Of a DNA stretch of 11,633 nt, positions 1 to 6,647 are shown piece after piece; positions within the stretch are counted from its first letter, which is position 1, and every line of letters starts with the position of its first letter. Origin of the DNA: Bacillota bacterium. GTDB taxonomy: Bacteria > Bacillota > Clostridia > Christensenellales > UMGS416. The notes beneath the pieces are model-generated. The model was not told the origin of the DNA. It did not search any database and saw nothing but the letters and a program-made list of their open reading frames with translations. Location of the stretch: contig JAEYYW010000051.1 in the NCBI GenBank assembly GCA_023428265.1, positions 1-11,633 of the forward strand, in the 5' to 3' direction. The position numbers and the translations under genes were made by a program.

Positions 1-35
1 CAATAATACCATCCCCCGCGAAAGGCCTGATTGCC

Positions 36-416
36 ATGGCAGAAATCACCATCCCCATGCAGGAAGCCATCCGCGCGCTCACCGCCAGCGTGGAGCTGCC
101 GGGCATCATCCGGCGCATCGAGCCCTCGCCGAAGGGCCCGCTGGTCGTGATCCGCCTGAGCCCCCTGATGGGTGAGTTCGGCGTATTAATCCGCTTTGAG
201 CGTTTCCAGAACGGCACGGCGCTGTTTTCGCTGGACGGCATGCCCAACCTGCTAAACCTGAACACGCTGATCAAGCCGCCTGCCGGCATCTACTTTGAAG
301 GCACACGAATGGCCATCCGCCCGCAGGAGCTGCTGGCAGGCATTGGCGTGAAAGGCGTGGCTGTGACGGGCTTCACTTTCGAAAACGGCGTGTTTCGGAT
401 CACACTGGCGGCGTGA
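36..416 (+). CDS. Unrecognised 126-aa protein
   Basis: I do not recognise this family. The protein has no signal peptide, no clear membrane segment and no cysteine. It is rich in short hydrophobic stretches alternating with G/P turns (for example GIIRRIEPSPKGPLVVIRLS near residues 23-42), which suggests a mostly beta-strand fold. The ATG at 36 has a weak ribosome site (AAAGG at 21-25). The frame stays open to the left edge of the window, so a longer N-terminus cannot be excluded. A TAA at 4-6 in another frame could be the end of a preceding gene. The gene ends 6 bp before the stop of the opposing DUF4256 gene. Codon use is GC-rich like the neighbouring genes, which supports real coding. Confidence 0.6.
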   Translation: MAEITIPMQEAIRALTASVELPGIIRRIEPSPKGPLVVIRLSPLMGEFGVLIRFERFQNGTALFSLDGMPNLLNLNTLIKPPAGIYFEGTRMAIRPQELLAGIGVKGVAVTGFTFENGVFRITLAA

Positions 417-422
417 GCGTCT

Positions 423-989
423 CTAAACTCTCAAAACGCCCCGGAACCCCCGCACCCCGTAATAGGAATCCGCACCGTTGTGATAGGTGAAGACGTGGTC
501 ATAACGCCGATCGCAGAACAGCGCCCCGCCCAGCTTGCGGATTTCCTCCGGCGTTTGGACCCAGCTGGATGTTTTCTGGTCAAACTTGCCCAGTTGCTGC
601 AATGCAAAATACTCTTCCTCCGTGAGCAGCGCAATGCCCATGGCTTCCGCCATACCCACGGCGCTGCCGGCAGGCTTGTTCTGCTTCCTGGAGTCCAGCG
701 CCTTGCCGTCATAGCAGAGGTTGCGGCGGCCGGCGGGAGATTCCGCGGCAAAATCGAAGAAGAGGTATTCACCGGTGAGCTGGTCAAGGCCCGCCACATC
801 CGGCTCGCCGCCGGTTCGCTCCATCTCGTTGAGTGACCACAGTTTTGCCGGCATTGCCTCCAGCCGCGCCTGCACAGCAGCCCAATCCAGGCCTGTGTGG
901 CGGTCGGGGTTTTGCTTATAGCGGGCTTTCAGGATTGAAAGAAGGGTCCCGGCTTGCTCCGGGGGCAGCGTTTTGCTAAGTTCAGACAT
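423..989 (-). CDS. DUF4256 family protein
   Basis: A 188-aa soluble protein that I recognise as DUF4256, a family without an assigned biochemical function. Characteristic segments are LWSLNEMERTGGEPDV (about residues 50-65), FFDFAAESPAGRRNLCYD (about 77-94), AMGIALLTEEEYF, and the C-terminal block KLGGALFCDRRYDHVF followed by YHNGADSYYGVRGFRG. The length is typical for the family and the protein looks complete. I chose the ATG at 989 over the in-frame TTG at 992 because GGAGG lies 8 nt upstream of the ATG, the better spacing. The gene is convergent with the gene at 36-416, and the tRNA-Arg lies upstream on the same strand. Nothing in the context points to a pathway. Confidence 0.88.
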   Translation of the reverse strand: MSELSKTLPPEQAGTLLSILKARYKQNPDRHTGLDWAAVQARLEAMPAKLWSLNEMERTGGEPDVAGLDQLTGEYLFFDFAAESPAGRRNLCYDGKALDSRKQNKPAGSAVGMAEAMGIALLTEEEYFALQQLGKFDQKTSSWVQTPEEIRKLGGALFCDRRYDHVFTYHNGADSYYGVRGFRGVLRV

Positions 990-1117
990 CAAAGACGCCT
1001 CCGTTCAACATGGTGTTGGGAGAGTACTTGTATCATTATCGCACACAATGCCTAATGATTTTGTGAAAATGGTCACCGAAAAGCCGGGGTGTGAAATAAA
1101 GGTGATTGAACTGGTTC

Positions 1118-1194
1118 TGGCGTGCCCGGAGGGGCTCGAACCCCCGGCCTCTTGATTCGAAGTCAAGCGCTCTATCCGGCTGAGCTACGGGCAC
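1118..1194 (-). tRNA. tRNA-Arg (anticodon TCG), CCA encoded
   Basis: Read on the minus strand, the sequence folds into a full cloverleaf. The acceptor stem is GTGCCCG/CGGGCAC with discriminator G, and the D arm is GCTC...GAGC. The anticodon stem CTTGA/TCAAG encloses loop CTTCGAA, so the anticodon is TCG, which reads CGA (and other CGN codons if U34 is modified). The T arm is GGGGG-TTCGAGC-CCCTC, with one G-U pair. CCA follows the discriminator at 1120-1118, so the 3' end is genome-encoded. The plus-strand sequence across the gene gives a spurious protein reading frame typical of antisense tRNA. Confidence 0.96.
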
Positions 1195-1321
1195 ACATTC
1201 GTGGGTATTCATGCTGGGTTTTATGGTTCAGATTATTGATTCTTTATGTAGTAGACAGCTTGATTCTTCCCCTAACCGAAGATAGTTATAAAGGGAAGAT
1301 TCTACATTTCCCTCTACTTTG

Positions 1322-1543
1322 TTATTCTTCAGACCTGTTTGTTTTTTGTTCTACTTCAAGGTTTGGTTTTCCACAATACTGATTTTTTATTTGAAGAAGT
1401 AGCTCATACATGTTTTGGCATCTTTGTCCTACGTTAGACCGATTAATGGCTGATGTTACAGCAGATCGGATTAAGAACCAGAAGATAACCATACCAATAA
1501 TTGTTCCAAATATGTAGAGAACAATAGAATCTATCATGTTCAT
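1322..1543 (-). CDS. Small single-pass membrane protein, unrecognised
   Basis: A 73-aa protein of unknown family. Residues about 5-28 form one strongly hydrophobic helix (IVLYIFGTIIGMVIFWFLI). A polar, lysine- and asparagine-containing tail follows, with two cysteines. The ATG at 1543 is preceded by GAGG with 7 nt spacing, a good ribosome site. A TATAAT hexamer on the minus strand at 1609-1604 could be its -10 box, but I see no matching -35. The gene sits in an AT-rich island and its codons differ sharply from the GC-rich neighbours, so recent acquisition or a poorly conserved accessory gene is possible. Chance openness of AT-rich DNA is an alternative; the ribosome site and the membrane-helix-then-polar pattern argue for a real gene. 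Confidence 0.5.
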   Translation of the reverse strand: MNMIDSIVLYIFGTIIGMVIFWFLIRSAVTSAINRSNVGQRCQNMYELLLQIKNQYCGKPNLEVEQKTNRSEE

Positions 1544-1713
1544 ACTACTACCTCAGCGATATATGATACTATCATTCATATTACAAGCATTCCTACGGCT
1601 TCTATTATAATAGACTCACCCAGCAAAATGAATACGGCAGCGCAGGAAATTCATCAAAATGCAGGCAGTAGCCATTTGCCATGCAAAAATCATACTTGGT
1701 ATGGGGCCAATTT

Positions 1714-1742
1714 TTGACTTGCCAACCCTCGTGTGGTAAAGT
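1714..1742 (+). promoter_or_regulatory. Sigma-A-type promoter for the kinase-murG operon
   Basis: TTGACT at 1714-1719 and TAAAGT at 1737-1742 are separated by exactly 17 bp. Transcription would start near 1749, giving a leader of about 27 nt before the ATG at 1776. This is the first good promoter upstream of the three co-directional genes that follow. Confidence 0.65.
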
Positions 1743-1775
1743 AAACATTTGGAAATACTACCCGCGGAGGAGCTC

Positions 1776-2759
1776 ATGGAAAAACTTGAAGCCATCGGCA
1801 TCGGCAGCCCGGTTGCCGACATCCTGATCAATATGGACCGCCTGCCCGGCCAGGACCAGGCTGCGAAGCTTTTGGAAATGAGCTACCAGTTCGGCGGCAA
1901 GGTGCCCACGGCGATGACGGCGCTGGGCAGGCTGGGCGTGCGCTGCGGCATGATCGGCGTGGTGGGGGCCGACCACGAGGGCCGGGCCTGCATCGCAGAC
2001 TTCGAGCGAAACGGTGTGGACACCAGCCGCATGGTGATGGACCCGGAAGTGCCCACCCGCATGTCGGTGGTGCTGAGCAACCGCGAGGCCGGCGGCAGAA
2101 ACTTTTTACGCCGCGAGGAGAAAGTGCGCGCCGTGAAGCCCGAGGAGCTGGATCATGCATACATCACCCAGGCAAAGGTGCTGCACCTGAGCAGCACCGG
2201 CGAAGCCGAGCGCATGGCAGCCCGGTGGATGCGCGAGGCCGGCGGCCAGGTGTCTTTCGACGCGGACGGCTACAAGCCTGAGTATGAGGAAATGGCGCCG
2301 ATGATCGACGCGTTTATCACCTCTGAATCTTATTATGTGACACGCTACAAAATGCGGGGCGTGGGCCTGGAGGAGTGCTGCCGCGACATTGCCGCCAAAG
2401 GCCCCCGGTTTGTGGCCGTGACGCTGGGTGCCAGAGGCTGCGCGTGCCTGTTTGACGGCGTGTTTGAGACCATCCCGGCGTTCAAGGTGGACGTGGTGGA
2501 CGCCACCGGCGCCGGCGACACCTTCCACGGCGCGTTCATCTACGGCATGCTCAAGGATTGGGACACGATGCACAGCGCGCGCTTCTCGAGCGCCGTGTCG
2601 GCCATCAAATGCACAGCCATCGGCGGGCGCGCGGCCCAGCCCACGCTGGACATGGTGGAGCGCTTCCTGCAGACCGGCAAGCTCACCGACGAGGACCGGG
2701 CGCAGATTGAGGAGCGCAAGAAGCTTTATCAGATCGCCCACGGGCTGCAAAGCCGGTAG
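1776..2759 (+). CDS. PfkB-family (ribokinase-like) sugar kinase
   Basis: A 327-aa cytoplasmic ATP-dependent kinase of the ribokinase/PfkB family, which phosphorylates a sugar or nucleoside hydroxyl. The N-terminal region (GIGSPVADILINMDRLP) is followed by the glycine motif YQFGGKVPTAMTALGRLG, which binds substrate and shapes the lid. Near the C-terminus lies the signature DATGAGDTFHGAF (residues 242-254), with D248 as the expected catalytic base and GAGD forming the anion hole. The substrate cannot be read from the sequence. The ATG at 1776 is chosen because GGAGG ends 5 nt upstream; the longer TTG start at 1749 has no ribosome site and falls on the predicted transcription start. The gene lies 46 bp upstream of murG on the same strand, so co-transcription is likely. 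An amino-sugar substrate linked to cell-wall precursors is an inference from this context only. Confidence 0.9.
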   Translation: MEKLEAIGIGSPVADILINMDRLPGQDQAAKLLEMSYQFGGKVPTAMTALGRLGVRCGMIGVVGADHEGRACIADFERNGVDTSRMVMDPEVPTRMSVVLSNREAGGRNFLRREEKVRAVKPEELDHAYITQAKVLHLSSTGEAERMAARWMREAGGQVSFDADGYKPEYEEMAPMIDAFITSESYYVTRYKMRGVGLEECCRDIAAKGPRFVAVTLGARGCACLFDGVFETIPAFKVDVVDATGAGDTFHGAFIYGMLKDWDTMHSARFSSAVSAIKCTAIGGRAAQPTLDMVERFLQTGKLTDEDRAQIEERKKLYQIAHGLQSR

Positions 2760-2805
2760 CATCAACAAAGTGAACCAACATGCAACCTCCGAGGAGTGCG
2801 GCCTT

Positions 2806-3882
2806 ATGCCCAAGACGATCGTTCTAACCGGCGGCGGCACCGCCGGCCACATCACGCCAAACCTGTCGCTGATCCCGCTGCTGCTTGAGCGCGGCTGGCA
2901 GGTGCACTACATCGGCAGCTACACCGGCATGGAGCGTGACCTGGCGGGAAACCTGCCCCATGTCACCTATCACGGCATCTCCTCCGGCAAGCTGCGCCGC
3001 TATCTGGATCTGAAAAACCTCTCCGACCCCTTCCGCGTGATGGCCGGCGCCGCGCAGGCGCTGCGGCTGCTGCAGAAGCTCAAGCCCGCCGTGGTGTTTT
3101 CCAAGGGCGGGTTTGTGTCGGTGCCGGTGGCCTGGGCCGCCCGGCTCACCGGCACGCCGCTGGTGCTGCACGAATCGGATCTCACGCCGGGGCTGGCCAA
3201 CCGCATGGCGCTGGGCAGCGCCACCCGCATCTGCACCACCTTTCCCGAAACGGCGCAGCACCTGGGCGGCAAGGCCCGCCACACCGGCACGCCGATCCGC
3301 CGGGAGCTGTTTGAGGGCGACGCGGCGCGTGGCCTTGCCCGCTGCGGCTTTGCTGCCTCCGGCCTGCCGGTGCTCCTGATGATGGGCGGCAGCCAGGGCG
3401 CCAACAGCATCAACAACGCTCTGCGGCAGACGCTGCCGAAACTGCTGAAGTCATTCCGGGTGATCCACATCTGCGGCAAGGGTAATCTGGACGAAGGGCT
3501 GAAGAGCACTGCCGGTTATGCCCAGTTTGAGTATGTGTCCGAGGGGCTCAATGATCTGCTGGCGGCGGCGGAGCTGATCGTCTCCCGCGCCGGAGCCAAC
3601 TCCCTGTTTGAGTTTCTGGCTTTGAAAAAGCCAATGCTGCTGATCCCGCTGCCGCTTTCGGCCAGCCGGGGCGACCAGATTGACAACGCCAAAAGCTTTG
3701 CCCGGCAGGGCTTCGCCGCGGTGCTGGACCAGGATGGCATGACGGAGGAAAGCCTCTATGATGCGATACTGGACACCTGGGCCAAGCGCGCGCAGCTGAG
3801 GGCTGCTATGGACGCGCGGGCGCAGGGCGACGGCACATTGGCGGTGCTGGAAGAGATTGAACGGGCGGCAAAGAAGCATTGA
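2806..3882 (+). CDS. murG: UDP-GlcNAc:lipid I GlcNAc transferase, MurG type
   Basis: A 358-aa GT-B glycosyltransferase. MurG transfers GlcNAc from UDP-GlcNAc to lipid I at the inner face of the membrane, making lipid II for peptidoglycan. The N-terminal domain starts with the glycine loop TGGGTAGH (residues 8-15, conserved H15). It also contains FSKGGFVSVPVAWAA and HESDLTPGLANR, both typical of MurG. The C-terminal domain has GGSQGA (194-199), SRAGANSLFEFLAL with E269 for UDP-GlcNAc binding, and SRGDQIDNA with Q291. The SASRGDQIDNA form and overall length match the Streptococcus/Clostridia subtype rather than the E. coli type. The ATG at 2806 has GAGGAG 9 nt upstream; extending further would overlap the kinase in another frame. 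It sits outside any visible dcw cluster, so whether it is the only MurG of the organism or a second copy is open. Confidence 0.9.
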   Translation: MPKTIVLTGGGTAGHITPNLSLIPLLLERGWQVHYIGSYTGMERDLAGNLPHVTYHGISSGKLRRYLDLKNLSDPFRVMAGAAQALRLLQKLKPAVVFSKGGFVSVPVAWAARLTGTPLVLHESDLTPGLANRMALGSATRICTTFPETAQHLGGKARHTGTPIRRELFEGDAARGLARCGFAASGLPVLLMMGGSQGANSINNALRQTLPKLLKSFRVIHICGKGNLDEGLKSTAGYAQFEYVSEGLNDLLAAAELIVSRAGANSLFEFLALKKPMLLIPLPLSASRGDQIDNAKSFARQGFAAVLDQDGMTEESLYDAILDTWAKRAQLRAAMDARAQGDGTLAVLEEIERAAKKH

Positions 3883-3919
3883 TGCGCTTTTATTGGGGGC
3901 TTGTGAGGATGGAGGAACG

Positions 3920-4450
3920 ATGGACGAACTGATGTTGGTCACACCCACACCGGAGCACGAGACCGCCGCCTTTGCATACCTGGCGGAGTTTCGGGAACAC
4001 GACTCACAGATTCACGGCGTGGGCGGGTTGGATCGGTATGAAGATTATGGCCAGTGGCTTGAAAAGCTGGCAGAAGACCGCGACTGGGAGCACACGACGC
4101 CGAACCGCGTGCCGGCGGACACCTACTTTTTGATGCGCCGGGAAGACAGCAGGCCGCTGGGCATGATCAACATCCGCCATCAGCTGAATGACTTCCTGCT
4201 GCGGGAGGGCGGCCACATCGGCTACTCCATCCGCCCCACCGAGCGCCGCAAGGGGTATGCCGCCGCGATGCTCGCCATGGCGCTGGAGCGCTGCCGGGAG
4301 CTGGGCATCATGCGGGTGCTGATCACCTGCGATAAGGGGAATATCGGCTCCGCACGGACGATCCAGAAAAACGGCGGCGTGTTGGAGAATGAGATCATCG
4401 GCAGCCACTTGGCCGATGTGCTGCAGCGCTACTGGATTGAGTTGAGCTAA
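3920..4450 (+). CDS. GNAT-family N-acetyltransferase
   Basis: A 176-aa protein of the GNAT superfamily, which transfers an acetyl group from acetyl-CoA to an amine. Motif A, the pyrophosphate-binding loop, is RRKGYA at residues 109-114, preceded by the beta-strand GGHIGYSIRPTE. The later RVLITCDKGNIGSARTIQKNGG segment is the usual motif B region, where N-x-x-S-x-x-x-x-x-x-x-G-G packs against CoA. The arrangement resembles GNATs that act on small molecules or proteins, but the acceptor cannot be inferred. The ATG at 3920 is preceded by GGAGG 4 nt upstream; an upstream in-frame ATG would overlap murG without a ribosome site. It follows murG by 37 bp and is probably the last gene of that operon. 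Confidence 0.85.
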   Translation: MDELMLVTPTPEHETAAFAYLAEFREHDSQIHGVGGLDRYEDYGQWLEKLAEDRDWEHTTPNRVPADTYFLMRREDSRPLGMINIRHQLNDFLLREGGHIGYSIRPTERRKGYAAAMLAMALERCRELGIMRVLITCDKGNIGSARTIQKNGGVLENEIIGSHLADVLQRYWIELS

Positions 4451-4493
4451 TCAGCTGCAATTATCGCTGCCCTTACTACTGCAGACAAAAGGC

Positions 4494-4829
4494 TTATTGT
4501 TGCCGAGACTTGCGTTTTCCGCCTTTTGAGAGGAGACTGCGGATGCCGCTGACAACAAACAGAACCGAAAGCGCCATCAGGACCGCGACATAGATTAAGT
4601 TGAGCCAGTTATCAGACAAATTGCGAAATGTGCTGATCAGCACGATGATTGCGGGAAGCCCGCAGCATACACCGAGCAGCAGCCTGAAGAGCGGGAACCT
4701 GCCCAGCATAAGAATGGGCATGCCGGGCCGAAAGTTTCCCACGATTTTTGTGGGGTTGGTGCCCAGCTCTTGTCTTTCCAGGAATTCATCCAATGCACCA
4801 GGCTTGCTGCCGTTTGCCTTCTTTGACAT
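4494..4829 (-). CDS. Small two-pass membrane protein, unrecognised
   Basis: A 111-aa protein of unknown family. A charged cytoplasmic-looking N-terminus (residues 1-45, with KPGALDEFLERQELGTNPTK) precedes two hydrophobic helices at about 46-67 (FRLLLGVCCGLPAIIVLIS) and 76-99 (LIYVAVLMALSVLFVVSGI). It ends in a very basic tail, SKGGKRKSRQQ, consistent with both ends inside the cell. The ATG at 4829 has GAGG 7 nt upstream; the longer start at 4886 has no clear site. It lies 74 bp downstream of pta on the same strand and may be read through from it. It converges with the GNAT gene across a 43-bp gap in which I see no intrinsic terminator. Confidence 0.7.
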   Translation of the reverse strand: MSKKANGSKPGALDEFLERQELGTNPTKIVGNFRPGMPILMLGRFPLFRLLLGVCCGLPAIIVLISTFRNLSDNWLNLIYVAVLMALSVLFVVSGIRSLLSKGGKRKSRQQ

Positions 4830-4903
4830 TGCGAAGCCTCTTTTCAAAATCATATACCCGGCGAGTCCGCGCCATGTCATATTCATGTTGGAAAACGGAG
4901 TAT

Positions 4904-5878
4904 TTACTTCATCGCCGCGGTGATGATCGCCATTTGATACACTTCCTCGGCCACACAGCCTCTTGAAAGGTCATTGATCGGCGCGTTCAGGCCCTGCAGA
5001 ATGGGGCCCAGTGCCTCAAACCCGCCCAGCCGTTGGGCGATCTTGTAGCCGATGTTGCCGGCATTGAGATCGGGGAAGAGGAACGTGTTGGCACGCCCGG
5101 CAACCGCAGAGCCGGGGGCCTTGGTGGCAGCTACTTCCGGGGCAAAGGCCGCGTCAAACTGCAGCTCGCCTTCCACCGGGAAATCCAGACCCATTGCCTT
5201 GAGTTTATCGGCGGCCTGCCGCACCTTGTCCACACTCTGGCCCTTGCCGGATCCCAATGTGCTGTAGGAAAGCAGCGCCACGCGGGGCTCGATGCCAAAC
5301 ACGCGGGCTGTCCGCGCCGTCTCCACGGCGATTTCCGCCAGCTCCTCGGCGGTGGGGTCCAGATTGATCGCGCAGTCCGCCATGGCATAGAGCTCTTCGC
5401 CGCCATCGGCGGAAGGCCTGCGCAGCAGGAAGCAGCTGGACACAATGCTGCTGCCCGGCCTGGTCTTCACCAATTGCAGCGCCGGGCGCACGGTGTCTGC
5501 CGTGGAATAGGTGGCGCCGCCCAGCAGGCCGTCGGCCAGGCCCATCACCACCAGCATCGTGGCGAAATAGTTGCCGTGGCGCAGCGCCTCGGCGCAGGCT
5601 GCCTCGTCCATCTTGCCCCGGCGCAGCTCCGCCATCCGCCGGAGCATTTCATCGCCGCGGTCAAACCTGGCCGGATCGACGACCGCAATGCCCTCGATGG
5701 AAAGGCCCAGCCGGGCCGCCTCCGTTTCAATCTCCTGCCGGCTGCCCACCAGCAGCGGCTTGAGGATGCCCTCGCGGTGCAGCCGCGCGGCGGCCTGAAG
5801 GATCCTGTGGTCGCTGCCCTCGGGGAAGGCAATCACGGGGCGGTTGGCTTTCAGGCAGGCAATGATGTTTTCCAGCAT
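4904..5878 (-). CDS. pta: Phosphate acetyltransferase (phosphotransacetylase)
   Basis: A 324-aa cytoplasmic enzyme that interconverts acetyl-CoA plus phosphate with acetyl-phosphate plus CoA, the first step of acetate formation for ATP in fermenters. Diagnostic blocks are VIAFPEGSDHRILQAA near the N-terminus, GLADGLLGGATYSTADTVRP around residues 113-132, the DCAINLDPTAEELAEIA block, and LLSYSTLGSGKG. The C-terminus carries APGSAVAGRANTFLFPDLNA and NIGYKIAQRLGG, then LQGLNAPINDLSRGC, with the conserved Ser-Arg of the active site. The length equals the short single-domain form, without the N-terminal DRTGG-type domain of E. coli Pta. The ATG at 5878 has AAAGGA 8 nt upstream. Acetate kinase is not adjacent, so it is either elsewhere or the enzyme works in another branch. 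Confidence 0.95.
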   Translation of the reverse strand: MLENIIACLKANRPVIAFPEGSDHRILQAAARLHREGILKPLLVGSRQEIETEAARLGLSIEGIAVVDPARFDRGDEMLRRMAELRRGKMDEAACAEALRHGNYFATMLVVMGLADGLLGGATYSTADTVRPALQLVKTRPGSSIVSSCFLLRRPSADGGEELYAMADCAINLDPTAEELAEIAVETARTARVFGIEPRVALLSYSTLGSGKGQSVDKVRQAADKLKAMGLDFPVEGELQFDAAFAPEVAATKAPGSAVAGRANTFLFPDLNAGNIGYKIAQRLGGFEALGPILQGLNAPINDLSRGCVAEEVYQMAIITAAMK

Positions 5879-5909
5879 GGCGATCATCCTTTGCAAACCG
5901 GATAAAACC

Positions 5910-5938
5910 ATAATAATCCCGATCACGGGCACCGTCAA
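5910..5938 (-). promoter_or_regulatory. Sigma-A-type promoter for pta
   Basis: On the minus strand TTGACG (5938-5933) and TATTAT (5915-5910) are separated by 17 bp. Transcription would start near 5903, about 25 nt before the pta ATG. The site lies in the 100-bp divergent space between pta and the next GNAT gene. Confidence 0.65.
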
Positions 5939-5978
5939 TGTGGTATCCTATTGGCATGGAGTCGGGAGGCGACCAGTC

Positions 5979-6428
5979 ATGCTGACGATCCGAAAGGCCG
6001 AATCCAAAGACGCCGAGGCGCTGCTGGAGCTTTACCAGCACCACCTGACCGCCCACCCGCCGGAGGAGCCGCAGGACCTGGCGCGCTGGCGGGAAATGAT
6101 CGGGCGGTTTCACGCCGACCGGAACTACCACCTGCTGGTGGGCGAACTGGACGGAGCGCCGGTGGCCTCGGTCACGGCGGTGGTCGTGGAAAACCTCACC
6201 CACAACACACGGCCCTATGCCCTCATCGAAAATGTGGTGACCCATCGGGACCACCGGGGCAAAGGGGTTGCCTTTGCGCTGATGGAGCGGGCCGCGCAAA
6301 TCGCCAAAGAGGCCGGGTGCTACAAGATCATGCTGCTGACCGGCTCAAAGCTGGACAGCACGCTGCGATTCTATGAGCGGTGCGGCTTCAACAGCGTGGA
6401 TAAAACCGGCTTCATCCGGTGGATTTGA
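5979..6428 (+). CDS. GNAT-family N-acetyltransferase
   Basis: A 149-aa single-domain GNAT acetyltransferase. The order is the usual one: an N-terminal strand MLTIRKAESKDAEALLELY, the strand YALIENVVTHRDHRGKG, with the acetyl-CoA pyrophosphate loop at RGKGVA (residues 93-98), and the C-terminal motif FYERCGFNSVDKTGFI, typical of the family. The acceptor is unknown. The ATG at 5979 has GGGAGG ending 9 nt upstream. The upstream extension overlaps the pta promoter region and has no ribosome site. The gene is divergent from pta and separated from the next gene by a 250-bp regulatory region, so it is probably monocistronic. It is not closely similar to the other GNAT at 3920-4450. Confidence 0.88.
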   Translation: MLTIRKAESKDAEALLELYQHHLTAHPPEEPQDLARWREMIGRFHADRNYHLLVGELDGAPVASVTAVVVENLTHNTRPYALIENVVTHRDHRGKGVAFALMERAAQIAKEAGCYKIMLLTGSKLDSTLRFYERCGFNSVDKTGFIRWI

Positions 6429-6439
6429 ACTTTCCTGCG

Positions 6440-6466
6440 GATTTGGAATCATTTGCATCCCAAATC
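6440..6466. repeat. Inverted repeat GATTTGG/CCAAATC
   Basis: GATTTGG (6440-6446) and CCAAATC (6460-6466) are perfect 7-bp inverted arms with a 13-nt loop. The repeat lies 11 bp past the GNAT stop and 2 bp before a putative -35 box at 6469. It is either a weak terminator for the GNAT gene, although no T-run follows, or a protein-binding site for the promoter beside it. Confidence 0.45.
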
Positions 6467-6468
6467 GC

Positions 6469-6497
6469 TTTACGGAGCAACCGCGATGCGGTATAAT
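6469..6497 (+). promoter_or_regulatory. Putative upstream promoter (P1), perfect TATAAT
   Basis: TTTACG (6469-6474) and a consensus TATAAT (6492-6497) are 17 bp apart. Transcription from here would run through the inverted repeat at 6537-6582 before reaching the gene at 6679, giving a leader of about 175 nt. Confidence 0.5.
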
Positions 6498-6536
6498 TGA
6501 GAAGGCTTATCAATAAGAATCCGCAAAATAGAATGA

Positions 6537-6582
6537 CGCAATATGTTGTTATCGCAAGATGCCAATGATACAACATATTGCG
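6537..6582. repeat. Long inverted repeat, 13-bp perfect arms
   Basis: CGCAATATGTTGT (6537-6549) is perfectly inverted at 6570-6582 as ACAACATATTGCG. The arms extend inward by a few more pairs (ATC/GAT) past a one-base bulge. No T-run follows, so it is not a standard terminator. The loop contains GCAAGAT (6554-6560), which is complementary to ATCTTGC at 6593-6599. The site lies between two putative promoters upstream of the ACT-like/rubrerythrin genes. It could act as a dimeric operator or as an RNA structure. Confidence 0.7.
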
Positions 6583-6599
6583 AATTAACGCAATCTTGC

Positions 6600-6628
6600 T
6601 TGACGAGCGGCTGCATTCGTTGTATCCT
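6600..6628 (+). promoter_or_regulatory. Putative proximal promoter (P2) for the ACT-like/rbr operon
   Basis: TTGACG (6600-6605) and TATCCT (6623-6628) are 17 bp apart. Transcription would begin near 6635, giving a leader of about 44 nt. A CGCAAT half-site at 6589-6594, inverted relative to ATTGCG at 6577-6582, sits just upstream of the -35, where a regulator could act. Confidence 0.55.
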
Positions 6629-6647
6629 TTTGCTACACCAGCAACAA

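Noticed and set aside
1118..1194. tRNA-Arg as an integration (att) site
   Set aside because: I found no repeat of the tRNA 3' end nearby and no integrase; the composition break is on the wrong side.
1122..1382. Plus-strand reading frame beginning GGARTPGLLIRSQALYPAEL
   Set aside because: It is the antisense of the tRNA-Arg gene, a classic spurious translation; it continues into the AT-rich spacer with no ribosome site.
1558..1586. TTGTAA-17-TATATC on the minus strand as promoter of the small membrane gene
   Set aside because: Transcription would start inside the ribosome-binding site, so the more distant TATAAT at 1609-1604 is more plausible.
5033..5905. Long plus-strand frame opposite pta
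   Set aside because: A shadow of GC-rich codons: histidine/glycine/arginine-rich, no family resemblance, while the minus strand encodes a clear phosphotransacetylase.
6533..6568. 12-codon frame (MTQYVVIARCQ) inside the long inverted repeat, as a leader peptide
   Set aside because: No ribosome site at suitable distance and no run of regulatory codons; probably chance.
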